Below, in pieces: positions 34,245-44,200 of a stretch of DNA of 64,000 nt. The stretch covers positions 113,004-177,003 of the forward strand of contig BMSW01000016.1 of assembly GCA_014649355.1 (NCBI GenBank), written 5' to 3'. Made by a program: the position numbers and the translations under genes. Source of the stretch: Streptomyces althioticus. Its GTDB lineage: Bacteria > Actinomycetota > Actinomycetes > Streptomycetales > Streptomycetaceae. The notes beneath the pieces were generated by a model that saw only the letters and a program-made list of their open reading frames with translations, was not told the origin of the DNA and did not search any database. Every line of letters starts with the position of its first letter. The first letter of the stretch is position 1.

Positions 34245-35690
34245 TCAGCCGTTCTCCGGGGCGCGCTCCAGCAGCGGGGCCGCGTCGGAGAGTACCCCGG
34301 CCAGCCGGGACAGGGTCTCCTCGTCGCGCTCGACCGCGTCCAGCACCGGACCCCCCGCCGTGCCCCAGCGACGGGCCACCGCGGCCGGGTCCTCCCCGGT
34401 GAGCAGCCCGGCCGCCTGGGCCGCCGCGCCCAGCGCGACCAGCTCCTTGGCCTGCGGCACCTGGACGGGACGCCCGGACAGCCGCCGTACGGTCTGCTGC
34501 CAGGCCGTGCCGCGCGCGCCGCCGCCGATCAGCAGCAGCGGGGCCGAGGGGTCGGCGTCCTGGTCGAGGACGAGGTCGAGGGCGGCCAGCAGGGAGTACA
34601 CGGCGCCGTCGTAGGCGGCCTGGAGCAGCTGGCCGCCGGTGGTGTCGTGCCGCAGACCGTGCAACAGGCCGGAGCTGTGCGGGAGGTTGGGGGTGCGCTC
34701 GCCGTCCAGGAAGGGCAGCAGCGTCACGCCGCGGCCCGGCTCGACGGCCTCGCGGTCCAGGCCCAGCAGGGCGGCGACCCGGTCCACGGCGAGCGTGCAG
34801 TTGAGGGTGCAGGCCAGCGGCAGCCAGTCGCCGCGCGCGTCGGCGAAGCCGGCCACCGTGCCGGTCGGGTCGGCGGGCCGGTGCTCCGACACCGCGTACA
34901 CGGTGCCCGAGGTGCCGAGGCTCATCACCGGCGTGCCGGGACGCACCCCGAGGCCCAGCGCGGCGGCGGCGTTGTCACCCGTGCCGCACGCCACCAGCGT
35001 CCCCTTGGAGAACGGCAGGTCGTGCCCGTCGCGCACGGTGCCCGCCACCTCGCCCGGCCGCACCACACGCGGCAGCAGCGCCGGGTCCAGACCCACGTGC
35101 GCGAGGATCTCCTCGTCGTACGCTTCCGTTGCGGACGCCCACCAGCCGGTGCCCGAGACGTCGCCGCGGTCGGTGGTGCCCTGGCCGGTGAGCCGCTCGG
35201 TCAGGTAGTCGTGGGGGAGGCGCACCGCCTTCGTGGCGCGCACCGCGTCCGGCTCGTGCTCCGCCAGCCAGGCCCACTTGGTGACCGTGAAGGACGCGGT
35301 GGGCAGGCTGCCGGTCCGGTCGGCCCACGCCTTCGCGCCACCCAGCTCCTCCACCAGGCGGCTCGCCTGCGGGGCGGACCGCACGTCGTTCCACAGCAGC
35401 GCCGGGCGGACCGGCTCGCCCTGCTCGTCCAGCGTCACCAGACCGTGCTGCTGGCCGCCGATCGACACGGCCGCGGCCTCGTGCGCCGCCTCGCCGCACT
35501 GCCGCAGCGCCTCGGTCAGGGCGTCCCACCACTGACGCGGATCGCTCTCCCGGCCCGCGCCCGAGGTCACCGTGTGCGGCGCCTGGCCGCTCGCGACGAC
35601 CCTGCCGGTCGCCACGTCGACGACCAGGGCCTTGGTGGACTGGGTGGATGTGTCCACGCCGACGACGAGCGGACCCTCGGCTGCTGACAT
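34245..35690 (-). CDS. xylB: xylulokinase
   Basis: 481 residues, FGGY family. Phosphorylates xylulose after isomerisation by XylA. Seen: VVGVDTSTQSTKALVV at the N-terminus (phosphate loop), SIGGQQHGLV, LLWNDVRS, DYLTERLTGQGTTDRGDVSGT, GTGDNAAAALGLG and the adenosine-binding LLLIGGGARGTAW. ATG at 35690 follows GGGAG. Divergent from xylA over an AT-rich operator. Confidence 0.95.
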   Translation of the reverse strand: MSAAEGPLVVGVDTSTQSTKALVVDVATGRVVASGQAPHTVTSGAGRESDPRQWWDALTEALRQCGEAAHEAAAVSIGGQQHGLVTLDEQGEPVRPALLWNDVRSAPQASRLVEELGGAKAWADRTGSLPTASFTVTKWAWLAEHEPDAVRATKAVRLPHDYLTERLTGQGTTDRGDVSGTGWWASATEAYDEEILAHVGLDPALLPRVVRPGEVAGTVRDGHDLPFSKGTLVACGTGDNAAAALGLGVRPGTPVMSLGTSGTVYAVSEHRPADPTGTVAGFADARGDWLPLACTLNCTLAVDRVAALLGLDREAVEPGRGVTLLPFLDGERTPNLPHSSGLLHGLRHDTTGGQLLQAAYDGAVYSLLAALDLVLDQDADPSAPLLLIGGGARGTAWQQTVRRLSGRPVQVPQAKELVALGAAAQAAGLLTGEDPAAVARRWGTAGGPVLDAVERDEETLSRLAGVLSDAAPLLERAPENG

Positions 35691-35750
35691 CGGTCTCTCC
35701 CTCTTCCGCGCCCCGGCGGGGTGTGTCTCTTCCCAGAAATGTTCCTGCAT

Positions 35751-35781
35751 ACTAATTTGTAAACCGCCATGACGAAATAGT
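35751..35781. promoter_or_regulatory. xyl operator in the xylB-xylA intergenic region
   Basis: ACTAATTTGT (35751-35760) and ACGAAATAGT (35772-35781) match as an inverted repeat at 8 of 10 positions with an 11-bp centre. The stretch is strikingly AT-rich for this genome. Size and placement fit a ROK-type XylR site controlling both divergent genes. Confidence 0.65.
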
Positions 35782-35804
35782 CTCAGCGAGCAAGGAGCCG
35801 CGGC

Positions 35805-36971
35805 ATGAGCTACCAGCCCACCCCCGAGGACAAGTTCACGTTCGGCCTGTGGACCGTCGGCTGGCAGGGACGGGACCCCTTCGGCGACGCCACCCGCGGC
35901 GCCCTCGACCCGGCCGAGTCCGTCCGCCGCCTCGCCGAGCTCGGCGCCCACGGTGTGACGTTCCACGACGACGACCTCATCCCGTTCGGCGCGAGCGACA
36001 GCGAGCGCGCCGAGCACATCAAGCGGTTCCGCCAGGCGCTGGACGAGACCGGCATGAAGGTCCCGATGGCGACCACCAACCTGTTCACCCACCCGGTGTT
36101 CAAGGACGGCGGCTTCACCGCGAACGACCGTGACGTGCGTCGTTACGCGCTGCGCAAGACCATCCGCAACATCGACCTCGCGGTCGAGCTCGGCGCCCAG
36201 ACGTACGTCGCCTGGGGCGGCCGTGAGGGCGCCGAGTCCGGCGCCGCCAAGGACGTCCGCGTCGCCCTCGACCGCATGAAGGAGGCCTTCGACCTCCTCG
36301 GCGAGTACGTCACCTCCCAGGGCTACGACATCCGCTTCGCCATCGAGCCGAAGCCGAACGAGCCCCGCGGCGACATCCTCCTCCCGACCATCGGCCACGC
36401 CCTCGCCTTCATCGAGCGCCTCGAGCGCCCGGAGCTGTACGGCGTGAACCCGGAGGTCGGCCACGAGCAGATGGCCGGGCTCAACTTCCCGCACGGCATC
36501 GCCCAGGCGCTGTGGGCGGGCAAGCTGTTCCACATCGACCTCAACGGCCAGTCCGGCATCAAGTACGACCAGGACCTCCGCTTCGGCGCGGGCGACCTGC
36601 GCGCCGCGTTCTGGCTGGTGGACCTGCTGGAGTCGGCCGGGTACGAGGGCCCGCGCCACTTCGACTTCAAGCCGCCGCGGACCGAGGACTTCGACGGCGT
36701 GTGGGCCTCGGCGGCCGGCTGCATGCGCAACTACCTGATCCTCAAGGAGCGCGCGGCCGCCTTCCGCGCGGACCCGGAGGTGCAGGAGGCGCTGCGCGCG
36801 GCCCGGCTGGACGAGCTCGCCCAGCCGACGGCGGGCGACGGCCTCCAGGCCCTGCTCGCCGACCGCTCCGCCTTCGAGGACTTCGACCCGGAGGCCGCCG
36901 CCGCCCGCGGCATGGCCTTCGAGCGCCTCGACCAGCTGGCGATGGACCACCTGCTGGGCGCGCGGGGCTGA
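35805..36971 (+). CDS. xylA: xylose isomerase
   Basis: 388 residues, the class I actinobacterial length. Interconverts xylose and xylulose (also glucose and fructose). Seen: FHDDDLIPFG with the catalytic histidine (about 54), YVAWGGREGAES, the metal-ligand region EPKPNEPRGD (about 181-190), GHEQMAGLNF, and FHIDLNGQSGIKYDQDLRFG with the remaining metal ligands (about 243-262). ATG at 35805 follows AAGGAG. Divergent from xylB and followed by a perfect 11-bp hairpin. Confidence 0.97.
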   Translation: MSYQPTPEDKFTFGLWTVGWQGRDPFGDATRGALDPAESVRRLAELGAHGVTFHDDDLIPFGASDSERAEHIKRFRQALDETGMKVPMATTNLFTHPVFKDGGFTANDRDVRRYALRKTIRNIDLAVELGAQTYVAWGGREGAESGAAKDVRVALDRMKEAFDLLGEYVTSQGYDIRFAIEPKPNEPRGDILLPTIGHALAFIERLERPELYGVNPEVGHEQMAGLNFPHGIAQALWAGKLFHIDLNGQSGIKYDQDLRFGAGDLRAAFWLVDLLESAGYEGPRHFDFKPPRTEDFDGVWASAAGCMRNYLILKERAAAFRADPEVQEALRAARLDELAQPTAGDGLQALLADRSAFEDFDPEAAAARGMAFERLDQLAMDHLLGARG

Positions 36972-36978
36972 GCCCCTC

Positions 36979-37004
36979 GGGGCCCGCTCGTCTGAGCGGG
37001 CCCC
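36979..37004. terminator. xylA terminator hairpin
   Basis: Perfect 11-bp stem, GGGGCCCGCTC with GAGCGGGCCCC, around a GTCT loop, 8 nt after the xylA stop codon. Confidence 0.85.
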
Positions 37005-37067
37005 GCTGCCGTCGCGGACGGGAAGGGTCCGGCGGTCATGCCGTCCGCGGCGCGGTGAAGGCTTGGC

Positions 37068-37132
37068 GCGCAGTTCCCCACGCCTGAGGGCGCTGCGGTG
37101 GCAGCGCCCCGGAGGGGCGCGGGGAACTGCGC
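37068..37132. repeat. inverted repeat GCGCAGTTCCCC / GGGGAACTGCGC
   Basis: 12-bp perfect arms (37068-37079 and 37121-37132). This is the core of a dispersed intergenic element common in Streptomyces genomes (from memory). It marks the start of a 602-bp gene-free stretch before 37734. Confidence 0.7.
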
Positions 37133-37713
37133 GAGCAGCCGACGACGAGCCGCACCCGGCCTGGATCACAAGCACCCGCGCGCCGGTGTGCGCCCGCGTG
37201 CCGCGACCGGCGGGCGGTTTCGCCGCCGTCTTCTCGCGCGGCCGCGCGCCGTTCGACCGTGGCACGAACGAGTTGCGACGCTCTCCGGGCCGTGACGGCG
37301 AGTGTAGGGTCGCTCGGCTCGCTCGGCTCGCTCGGCTCGCTCGGCTCGCTCGGCTCGCTCGGCTCGCTCGGCTCGCTCGGCTCGCTCGGCTCGCTCAGCT
37401 CGCTCAGCGCTCTTGCTCTTCCGCCCGGCGATCGCCACCGATGCCGGGGACCGACGGAGAGCGACGGCAACCACAACCGCTTGCCCCGGACACTTCCAGG
37501 CTCTCCAGGTCCACCGCCGGCCTTCGTGCCGCCCGCGGCGAGGTGCGGGCTCGGCGCACAGTCCGTCCCGGCGCGCTCAAGGGCGCGGAACTGCGCGAGC
37601 GACCCGCGACGAGCCGCACCCGACCCGAGTCACAAGCACGCGCGCGCCTGGTGTGCGCCCGCGTGCCACGACTGGCGGGCGGTTTCGCCGCCGTCTTCTC
37701 GCGCGGCCGCGCA
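37117..37713. repeat. pair of about 130-bp direct repeats flanking a minisatellite
   Basis: The segment at about 37117-37250 recurs at about 37582-37713 with scattered differences. Both contain GGAACTGCGCGAGC, GACGAGCCGCACCC and the identical GGCGGGCGGTTTCGCCGCCG followed by TCTTCTCGCGCGGCCGCGC. No credible gene lies between xylA and 37734; open frames here have repeat-driven composition only. Confidence 0.75.
37312..37410. repeat. 9-bp minisatellite (GCTCGGCTC), 9 perfect plus 2 degenerate copies
   Basis: Perfect units start every 9 bp from 37312 to 37384; degenerate units follow at 37393 and 37402. The period is a multiple of three, so all frames stay open and give low-complexity Leu-Gly-Ser or Ala-Glu-Arg strings. 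I see no start signal, and treat it as non-coding. Confidence 0.9.
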
Positions 37714-37733
37714 CCCGCGGCGACCATGTGTTC

Positions 37734-38153
37734 ATGGCCACGCCACCCGAACCGCCCCAGCAGCCGCCCGGCCCGCCCTCCTACGGCGACGAGTCTTCGT
37801 CCGGCCCGCCCGACGACGGCGGAGGCGGACCGGGAGGCGGCCCCGGGCGGCGCCGCCTGGTGATCCTGGTGCTCGCCGTGATCGTCGCGGCCCTGGTCGT
37901 CTCCATCGCCGTCCTCGTCACCTCGGACGAGGACGGTCCCGACACGGAGCCTGCCGAGACCGCCACCGGCGGCCCGCCGCTGGACCTTCCGTCGGAGTTC
38001 CCGACCGGGTTGCTGCCCTCGGACTTCCCCACGGAACTGCCCTCCGGCTTCCCCACCGCGCTGCCCAGCGACTTCCCGAGCGGACTGCCCACCGCGCTGC
38101 CCAGCGGACTGGAGTCGCTGCTGCCGGGGCTGGAGGGCGTGGACGCCCCGTGA
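37734..38153 (+). CDS. single-TM proline-rich protein with repeated extracellular tail
   Basis: 139 residues. Cytoplasmic Pro/Gly-rich N-terminus (about 1-38), RRR then one TM helix (about 42-62), an acidic linker, and a tail (about 80-132) of short repeats of the type LPSDFPTELPSGFPTA. The topology suggests an envelope-anchored spacer-like protein. The start is uncertain: no clear ribosome binding site, and it directly follows the repeat element. Function unknown. Confidence 0.6.
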   Translation: MATPPEPPQQPPGPPSYGDESSSGPPDDGGGGPGGGPGRRRLVILVLAVIVAALVVSIAVLVTSDEDGPDTEPAETATGGPPLDLPSEFPTGLLPSDFPTELPSGFPTALPSDFPSGLPTALPSGLESLLPGLEGVDAP

Positions 38154-38341
38154 CGCCCGCCGCGTTCCATGGGTACCCCTGCGCTGTGAGGTGGGTCACC
38201 ATGGTGGGAGGAGGTCCGAGCCGCCCGAGACCTTAGGGGGCGCATCTCAGGGACGTCTCAGGGTGGCGGCCAGGAACCGCCGCCGACGCGGACCCGTTTT
38301 CACGTCAGAGAGCGGCAGTGGCCGCGAAGGAGGCGACGCAC

Positions 38342-38524
38342 ATGTCGAAGAACGCGAAGATCGCCGCGGGGGGCGCGGCGGTCGGGCTCATCCTGCTGAT
38401 ATGGCTGCCCTGGTGGGCCGCGCTCCTGATCATCCTGGGAGTCCCGGCGGCCGCCTACCTCGCCCTGGACCCGTCCCAGAGGCGACGCCTGCGGCGGGCC
38501 ACCCGCAAGGAGCTGGGCCGCTGA
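38342..38524 (+). CDS. 60-residue membrane protein
   Basis: ATG at 38342 follows AAGGAGG. Two hydrophobic stretches (about 7-21 and 23-39) and a basic tail ending RRRLRRATRKELGR. Not recognised; the strong ribosome binding site and typical base composition support it as a real gene. Confidence 0.68.
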   Translation: MSKNAKIAAGGAAVGLILLIWLPWWAALLIILGVPAAAYLALDPSQRRRLRRATRKELGR

Positions 38525-38627
38525 GGCGAGGTAGGGGCTGACGCGCCCCAGAGGGAGGGGCGGGCGCCCGAGGAGCTGGACGTGTCAGGGAGGTGTGCGG
38601 CCGACAGCCCCGGGCCCGGCGGGTGAG

Positions 38628-38646
38628 GTGGGGCGTCCAACCCCAC
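38628..38646 (-). terminator. small hairpin after the 279-residue protein gene
   Basis: GTGGGG (38628-38633) pairs with CCCCAC (38641-38646), about 10 nt beyond the stop codon at 38657. Confidence 0.45.
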
Positions 38647-38656
38647 ACCCTCCGCC

Positions 38657-39496
38657 TCACAGCGGCCGTACGGCCATCTCGTCCAGTGCCTCCAGCAGCC
38701 CCGGCAGTTCCGGCCCCCGCCCCACCGGGAGCACCTCGCCGGGTTCGTCGTCGAGCAGGACGAAGGCGATGTCGTCCGTCCGCGCGACCAGCGACCACCC
38801 GGGCCCGTCCGCCCGCAGCGTCCGCGCGCCGCCCGGTGCGAACGAGGACCGCACCCGCCCCAGCGGCGGCGGCGAGTCGACGTAGGCCCGCGCCTCGGCC
38901 AGCACCCGGCGGATCCCGCTGTGCCCGCCCGTCGCCGTTCCCTCGGCCGCGTCGCCCTCACCGGCGTCCGACGCCGCCGAGCCCGGCGTGGGGAACGCCG
39001 AGTCGTCCACCTGCTCCCGCCACGTCGCCCACTGCAGCGCGATCTCGTCGGCCCCCAGACGCCGCTGGGCCGGCCCCCACACCTCTCCGTCCGGGGGCGT
39101 CAGCGGCGGCATGTCCGCCGCGTCGGGGGAGGGGTCGTGCGGCGCGGGCACGTTCGGCGCCGCCACGGCCACGGCGAGGGGCCAGCCGGGCAGTGCGGCG
39201 ACGACCGTGCGCTCGTCCGGCGACAGGTCGTGCTCCATGCCGCAGTCCCACGACGCGATCGCGACCGCGACCAGCGAGACGTCGTCGACGACCACGGTCC
39301 ACCGGGCGCCTTCCCCGTCCTGGCCGAGCACCAGCCCGTAGCCGTCGGCCACGGGCGGAAGGCCGAGCGCCGCACACGCCTCGGGGTAGTCGTCGCCCAG
39401 CACGCTGGGGAACTTCGCGGGCGTCAGCAGCGCCGCCGTCAGCACGTAGAGCGCGTCGTCGTCGGCGGCGACGGCTTCCTGGTCCGTCCCGGCCAT
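38657..39496 (-). CDS. hypothetical acidic protein
   Basis: 279 residues, rich in Asp, Ala and Pro. Start ATG at 39496 follows GGGAGG. N-terminal region about 12-120 has LYVLTAALLTPAKFPSVLGD and WTVVVDDVSLVAVAIASW; the C-terminal part (about 180-279) has GWSLVARTDDIAFVLLDD. No TM segment or catalytic motif is clear. I do not recognise the family; it could be a two-domain intracellular binding protein. Confidence 0.65.
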   Translation of the reverse strand: MAGTDQEAVAADDDALYVLTAALLTPAKFPSVLGDDYPEACAALGLPPVADGYGLVLGQDGEGARWTVVVDDVSLVAVAIASWDCGMEHDLSPDERTVVAALPGWPLAVAVAAPNVPAPHDPSPDAADMPPLTPPDGEVWGPAQRRLGADEIALQWATWREQVDDSAFPTPGSAASDAGEGDAAEGTATGGHSGIRRVLAEARAYVDSPPPLGRVRSSFAPGGARTLRADGPGWSLVARTDDIAFVLLDDEPGEVLPVGRGPELPGLLEALDEMAVRPL

Positions 39497-39674
39497 CCCA
39501 GCCTCCCCATCGGTTCGTCCGTCGGCGCGCACCATATGCCGACCCCGTGCCCGTTGTCACGACCCCGCACCCGCGCCCGGAGCTGCAGGTTTCCGGTCGG
39601 ACGGGGCGAATCGCCCCTGCGTGCGGATGCGTTCGCGGACCCTCCACGAAAGCCCCGCGGACGCGAAACCCGCC

Positions 39675-40274
39675 TCAGGCGTCCCGCACCGCCAGTGCGA
39701 GGAACCGGGTGTCCTCGTCGACGTACGACGTCATGCGCCAGCCCGCGCCGGTGAGCAGCGCCCTCAGGTTCGGCTCGGCGCGCAGGTCGTCCGGGGTGAG
39801 TTCCCGCCCCTGGCGTGCGGCGAGAGCGGCCCGTCCGATCGGGTGGAACAGGGCGAGCACCCCGCCCGGCCGCACCACGCGCCGGATCTCCCGCAGGTTC
39901 TCGGCCGGCCGCGGCAGATGCGCGATCAGCCCGGCCGCGAACACGGCGTCGAGCGACGACGGGCGCAACGGCAGCGCGGCCACGTCCGTCAGCAGCAGCG
40001 TCCCGTCGTGGTCGCGGCCGGCCCGCGCGGCCTCACGCAGCATCTCCGGCGTCACATCCGCGCCCAGCACCACCCCGGACGGTCCCACCGCGGCACGCAG
40101 CGCGGGGAGCGCCCGCCCGGTGCCGCAGCCCGCGTCCAGCACCCGGCCGCCCTCGCGCAGCCCGAGCTCGGCGACCGCGGCGGCGTAGGCGGGTCCGTCG
40201 TCGGGGAACCGCCGGTCCCAGCCGGCGGCGCGGGCGCCGAAGAACTCCTGCACATGTGTGTGGTCGTCGCTCAT
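39675..40274 (-). CDS. class I SAM-dependent methyltransferase
   Basis: 199 residues. SAM-binding motif I VLDAGCGTGRALPAL (about 47-61), acidic loop VLGADVTPEML, motif II LDAVFAAGLIAHLPRP, and LREIRRVVRPGGVLALFHP. Resembles the UbiE/small-molecule group. Substrate unknown. Start at 40274 chosen over an ATG three codons upstream only because family members start near here. Confidence 0.85.
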   Translation of the reverse strand: MSDDHTHVQEFFGARAAGWDRRFPDDGPAYAAAVAELGLREGGRVLDAGCGTGRALPALRAAVGPSGVVLGADVTPEMLREAARAGRDHDGTLLLTDVAALPLRPSSLDAVFAAGLIAHLPRPAENLREIRRVVRPGGVLALFHPIGRAALAARQGRELTPDDLRAEPNLRALLTGAGWRMTSYVDEDTRFLALAVRDA

Positions 40275-40423
40275 GCACCGCATGATCCCTCACCGGAACC
40301 GGCGACATCGGGTGCGCATGTTCGAGCGCGATGCGGTCGTACCACGCCATCGGTGCGTCAACTTCGCGCTGCTTTCGAAACGCGCCCCTTCCATGCGCCC
40401 GCGCCCCCTAGCGTCCCCGGGTC

Positions 40424-41197
40424 ATGGGACACCTGGACCACGCCACCCTCGGGTGGCTCACCCCCGTGCTGTCGTACGCGATGGCCTGCACCGGCGCCGC
40501 CCTCGGGCTGCGCTGCACCGTCCGCGCGCTCGCCGCCACCGGTCGCGTGCGGCGCAACTGGCTGCTCACCGCGGCCTCGGCGATCGCCACCGGCATCTGG
40601 ACCATGCACTTCACGGCCATGCTCGGCTTCGGCGTGAGCGGCACCGACATCCGCTACGACGTGCCGCTCACCCTGCTGAGTCTGCTGGTCGCCATGCTGT
40701 TCGTCTGCGCCGGGGTGTTCGCCGTCGGCCGTCACCCCGACCGGCTCCAGGCCCTTCTGCTCGGCGGGCTCACCACCGGGCTCGGTGTCGCCGGCATGCA
40801 CTACCTGGGCATGGCGGCGGTCCGGCTGCACGGCGAGGTGAGCTACGACCCGCTGCGTGTCGCGCTGTCCGTCCTCATCGCCGTCGTCGCCGCCACGGCC
40901 GCGCTGTGGGCGGCCCTCGCCATCCGTTCCCCGGCCGCCGTCACCGCCGCCTCCCTGATCATGGGCGCGGCCGTCAGCAGCATGCACTACACGGGCATGT
41001 ACGCGGTCGGTGTGCGGGTCACGCCGTCCGGTGAGCCGCTGCCCGGCGCGAGCGCGATGTCGTTCGTCTTCCCGCTCGCCGTCGGTCTCGGTGCCTACCT
41101 CTTCATCACGTCCGCCTTCGTCGCGCTGTCCCCGGCGGCCGGGGAACGCCACGCGCCCGCCTCCGCCCGCCGGCCGGCCGGGCACCCCGCCCACTGA
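40424..41197 (+). CDS. MHYT-domain integral membrane sensor
   Basis: 257 residues, seven predicted TM helices. Three MHYT-type motifs occur, each preceding a helix: TMHFTAMLGFG (about 60), GMHYLGMAAV (about 125) and SMHYTGMYAV (about 190). Family prediction: the Met and His residues bind a metal, probably copper, and sense O2, CO or NO. There is no effector domain, so it needs a partner. Ends 43 nt before cvnA, so it probably shares the conservon transcript. Confidence 0.9.
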   Translation: MGHLDHATLGWLTPVLSYAMACTGAALGLRCTVRALAATGRVRRNWLLTAASAIATGIWTMHFTAMLGFGVSGTDIRYDVPLTLLSLLVAMLFVCAGVFAVGRHPDRLQALLLGGLTTGLGVAGMHYLGMAAVRLHGEVSYDPLRVALSVLIAVVAATAALWAALAIRSPAAVTAASLIMGAAVSSMHYTGMYAVGVRVTPSGEPLPGASAMSFVFPLAVGLGAYLFITSAFVALSPAAGERHAPASARRPAGHPAH

Positions 41198-41240
41198 CAA
41201 CCGCCGCCCGTCCGCACGCCGCCCCACGAGCGAGGAGTCC

Positions 41241-44200
41241 ATGCGCACACCCCGGAGGACCCCGAGCACCCGCGCCCAGGCACCGTCCCCGCCTCCCGTC
41301 CGCGGCCGGCGCGCCCACGCGGGACCGCCCGCCGACGAGGGACCGATGCCCCCGACGGGCCAGGCGGGGACGGGCGCACCGCGGCTGCGCGGCCCGTCCG
41401 GTCCCCGGACCGTCCGCGCCAAGATCATCTGCCTGCTGATGGTGCCGGTCGTGTCCCTGCTCGCCCTGTGGGGGTACGCCACCGTCACGACCGCCCAGGA
41501 CGTCTCCCGGCTGCGCCAGGTGCAGCGCGCCGACGCCGCCGTCCGTACCCCGGTCGCCGAGGCCGTCACCGCCCTGCAGGCCGAGCGGGCCGCCGCCGTG
41601 CGCCGCGCGTCCGACACGGCGGCCGTCGGGGACCCGGAGTTCACCCGTCTCGCCCAGCGCACCGACCGGGCCGTCGCCCGTCTCCGGCTCGGCGACGACC
41701 GCACCGTCGCCGACGGGGAGGCGCTGCCCCGCGCGGTGGCCGAGCGGCTCGACGCCTTCGTCACCGCCGCCGAACGCCTGCGTCCGCTGCGCGCCGAGGT
41801 CCGCGAAGGCCGCGCGGGCTGGGCCCGGACGTACGAGCGGTACACCGCCGCCATCGACGGTGCCTTCCGTGTGGGCGGCGCCCTGACCGGCGTCCAGGAC
41901 GCCGAACTCGGCGCCGACGCGCGCGTACTGCTCGAATTCGCCCGCGCGGGCGAGGCCCTCGCCCGGGAGGACGCGATCCTCGCCGCGGCCCGGCTGCACG
42001 GCAGCCTCGGCGGGGAACGCCTGCGCCTGTTCACCGGGGCGGTCGAACTGCGCCGCACCCTCACCGCCTCCGCCGCGCCCGACCTGCCCGGAGCGGCCCG
42101 CACCGCCTGGAACACGCTCGCCGACGGCCGCCCCTACGCCGTCCTCTACACAGCTGAGGACAAGATCCTCGCCGCCGGCCCCGGGGCACGGGCCGCCGAA
42201 GCCGTCCCCCGCCCCACCTGGGACGCCGCGCACACACGCGTGAGGGACGAGTTGCGGACCGTGGAGCGGCACGCGGCGGCGTCGGTCGCCGGACGCGCCG
42301 ACCCCGTGGAGCGGGGACTGTTCGGACCGGCCGGGGCCGCCGTGCTGTTCGGCCTCCTCGCCGCCGCGGCCTCCCTCGTCATCTCCGTCCGCATCGGACG
42401 CGGCCTGGTGATCGAACTGGTCGGCCTGCGCGACGACGCCCTCGACATCGCCCACCGCAAACTCCCCGAGGCCATGCGGAAACTGCGCGGAGGCGGGGAG
42501 ATCGACATCCGGGCGGAAGCCCCGCACGGACCGCCCGCCCAGGACGAGACCGGTCAGGTCGCCCAGGCCCTCGGCACCGTCCACCGGGCCGCCCTGCGCG
42601 CCGCCGTGGAACGCGCCGAACTGGCCGGCGGGATCAGCGGCGTCTTCGTCAACCTCGCCCGCCGCAGCCAGGTCCTGGTGCACCGCCAGCTCAGCCTGCT
42701 CGACAGCATGGAGCGCCGCTCCGAGGACCCGGACGAGCTGAGCGACCTCTTCCGCCTCGACCACCTCACCACCCGCATGCGCCGCCACGCGGAGAGTCTC
42801 ATCATCCTCTCCGGCGCGGCGCCCGGCCGCGCCTGGCGCAAGCCCGTGCCGCTGACCGACGTGGTGCGCGCGGCCGTCTCCGAGGTGGAGGACTACGCGC
42901 GCGTGGAGGTGCGGCAACTTGCCGAGACGTCCGTCGCGGGCGCGGCCGTCGCCGACCTCACCCACCTCCTCGCCGAGATCATCGAGAACGCGGCGCAGTT
43001 CTCCCCGCCCCACACCCGGGTGCGCGTCACCGGCGAACCCGTCGGCAACGGCTACGCCGTCGAGGTCGAGGACCGAGGCCTCGGCATGGGCAAGGAAGCC
43101 CTCGCCGAGGCCAACCGCCGCATCACCGAGTCGGAGGCGCTCGACCTGTTCGACAGCGACCGGCTCGGCCTCTTCGTGGTCAGCCGGCTCGCCGCCCGCC
43201 ACGCCGTCAAGGTGCACCTCAAGACCTCGCCCTACGGCGGCACCACCGCGGTCGTCCTCCTCCCCACCGCGCTGCTCGACGAACGCGCAGAGCAGGAACG
43301 TCCCGGCACACCGGCCGAGGCCCCCGCCGAAGGACAACCGGAGCCCCGCGAACCCGCCCGCGCCCGAAGCGGCCACATCCCGCGGCCCCGGGCGGTCGCC
43401 GCACCCGACAGCCGGCGCGCCCTGGTGGCCCCCGTCGCCGACCCGCCCCCGGAACCCCGTCCCGAGGCGCATCCCGCGCCGAGCGTCGCGCCACGCGGCG
43501 ACGGAAGCGCGCCGCCGGAGTCCCGGCCGGCAGCGCGCCCGGTGCCGCGTGTTGCGCCGGGTGCCGACGTGGACGCGCCGCCGGAGTCCCGGTCGGCACC
43601 GCGCTCGGTGCCGCGCGCTGTGTCGAGCGCCGACGTGGACGGGCCGCCGGAAACCCGTCACGCACCGCGCTCGGTGCCGCACGTCGTGCCGGGTGCCGAC
43701 GTGGGAGCGCCGCCGGAGTCCCGGTCGGCAGCGCGCTCGGTGCCGCGCGTTGTGCCGGGTGCCGACGTGGACGGGCCGCCGGAAACCCGTCACGCACCGG
43801 GCCCGGTGCCGCACGTCGTGCCGGGTGCCGACGTGGAAGCGCCGCCGGAATCCCGGTCGGCGCCGCGCCCGGTGCCGCACGCCGACAGGAGCGCGCCGCA
43901 GGCGCCCCGCCCCGCACCGCACGCCGTGCCGCGCCCCGACGCGGGCGCCGAGCCTGAGAGCCCTCAGGGAGCCGCCACCTTGCGCCTGCACCGCACGGAG
44001 GAGCCGGTCGGCTCCGACGACCTGCCCCGCCGGGTACGCCAGGCGAGCCTGGCGCCCCAGCTCCGCGACGGCCGGCTGGACACACCCGGCCCCACCCCGG
44101 GCGTCGGCCGCGCCGACGACCGCACCCCCGAACTCGTACGGGACCGCATGGCGGCCTACCGCGACGGCTGGACACGCGGCGGCGGCCGTCCGCCCGGCGC

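Noticed and set aside
37068..37132. Possible small regulatory RNA in the inverted repeat after xylA
   Set aside because: The sequence matches a dispersed Streptomyces intergenic element and follows a separate terminator. No promoter is visible.
37166..37476. Possible Ala-Glu-Arg or Ser-Glu-Pro repeat protein over the 9-bp satellite
   Set aside because: The frames are open only because the period is a multiple of three. There is no ribosome binding site and the flanks have no coding bias.
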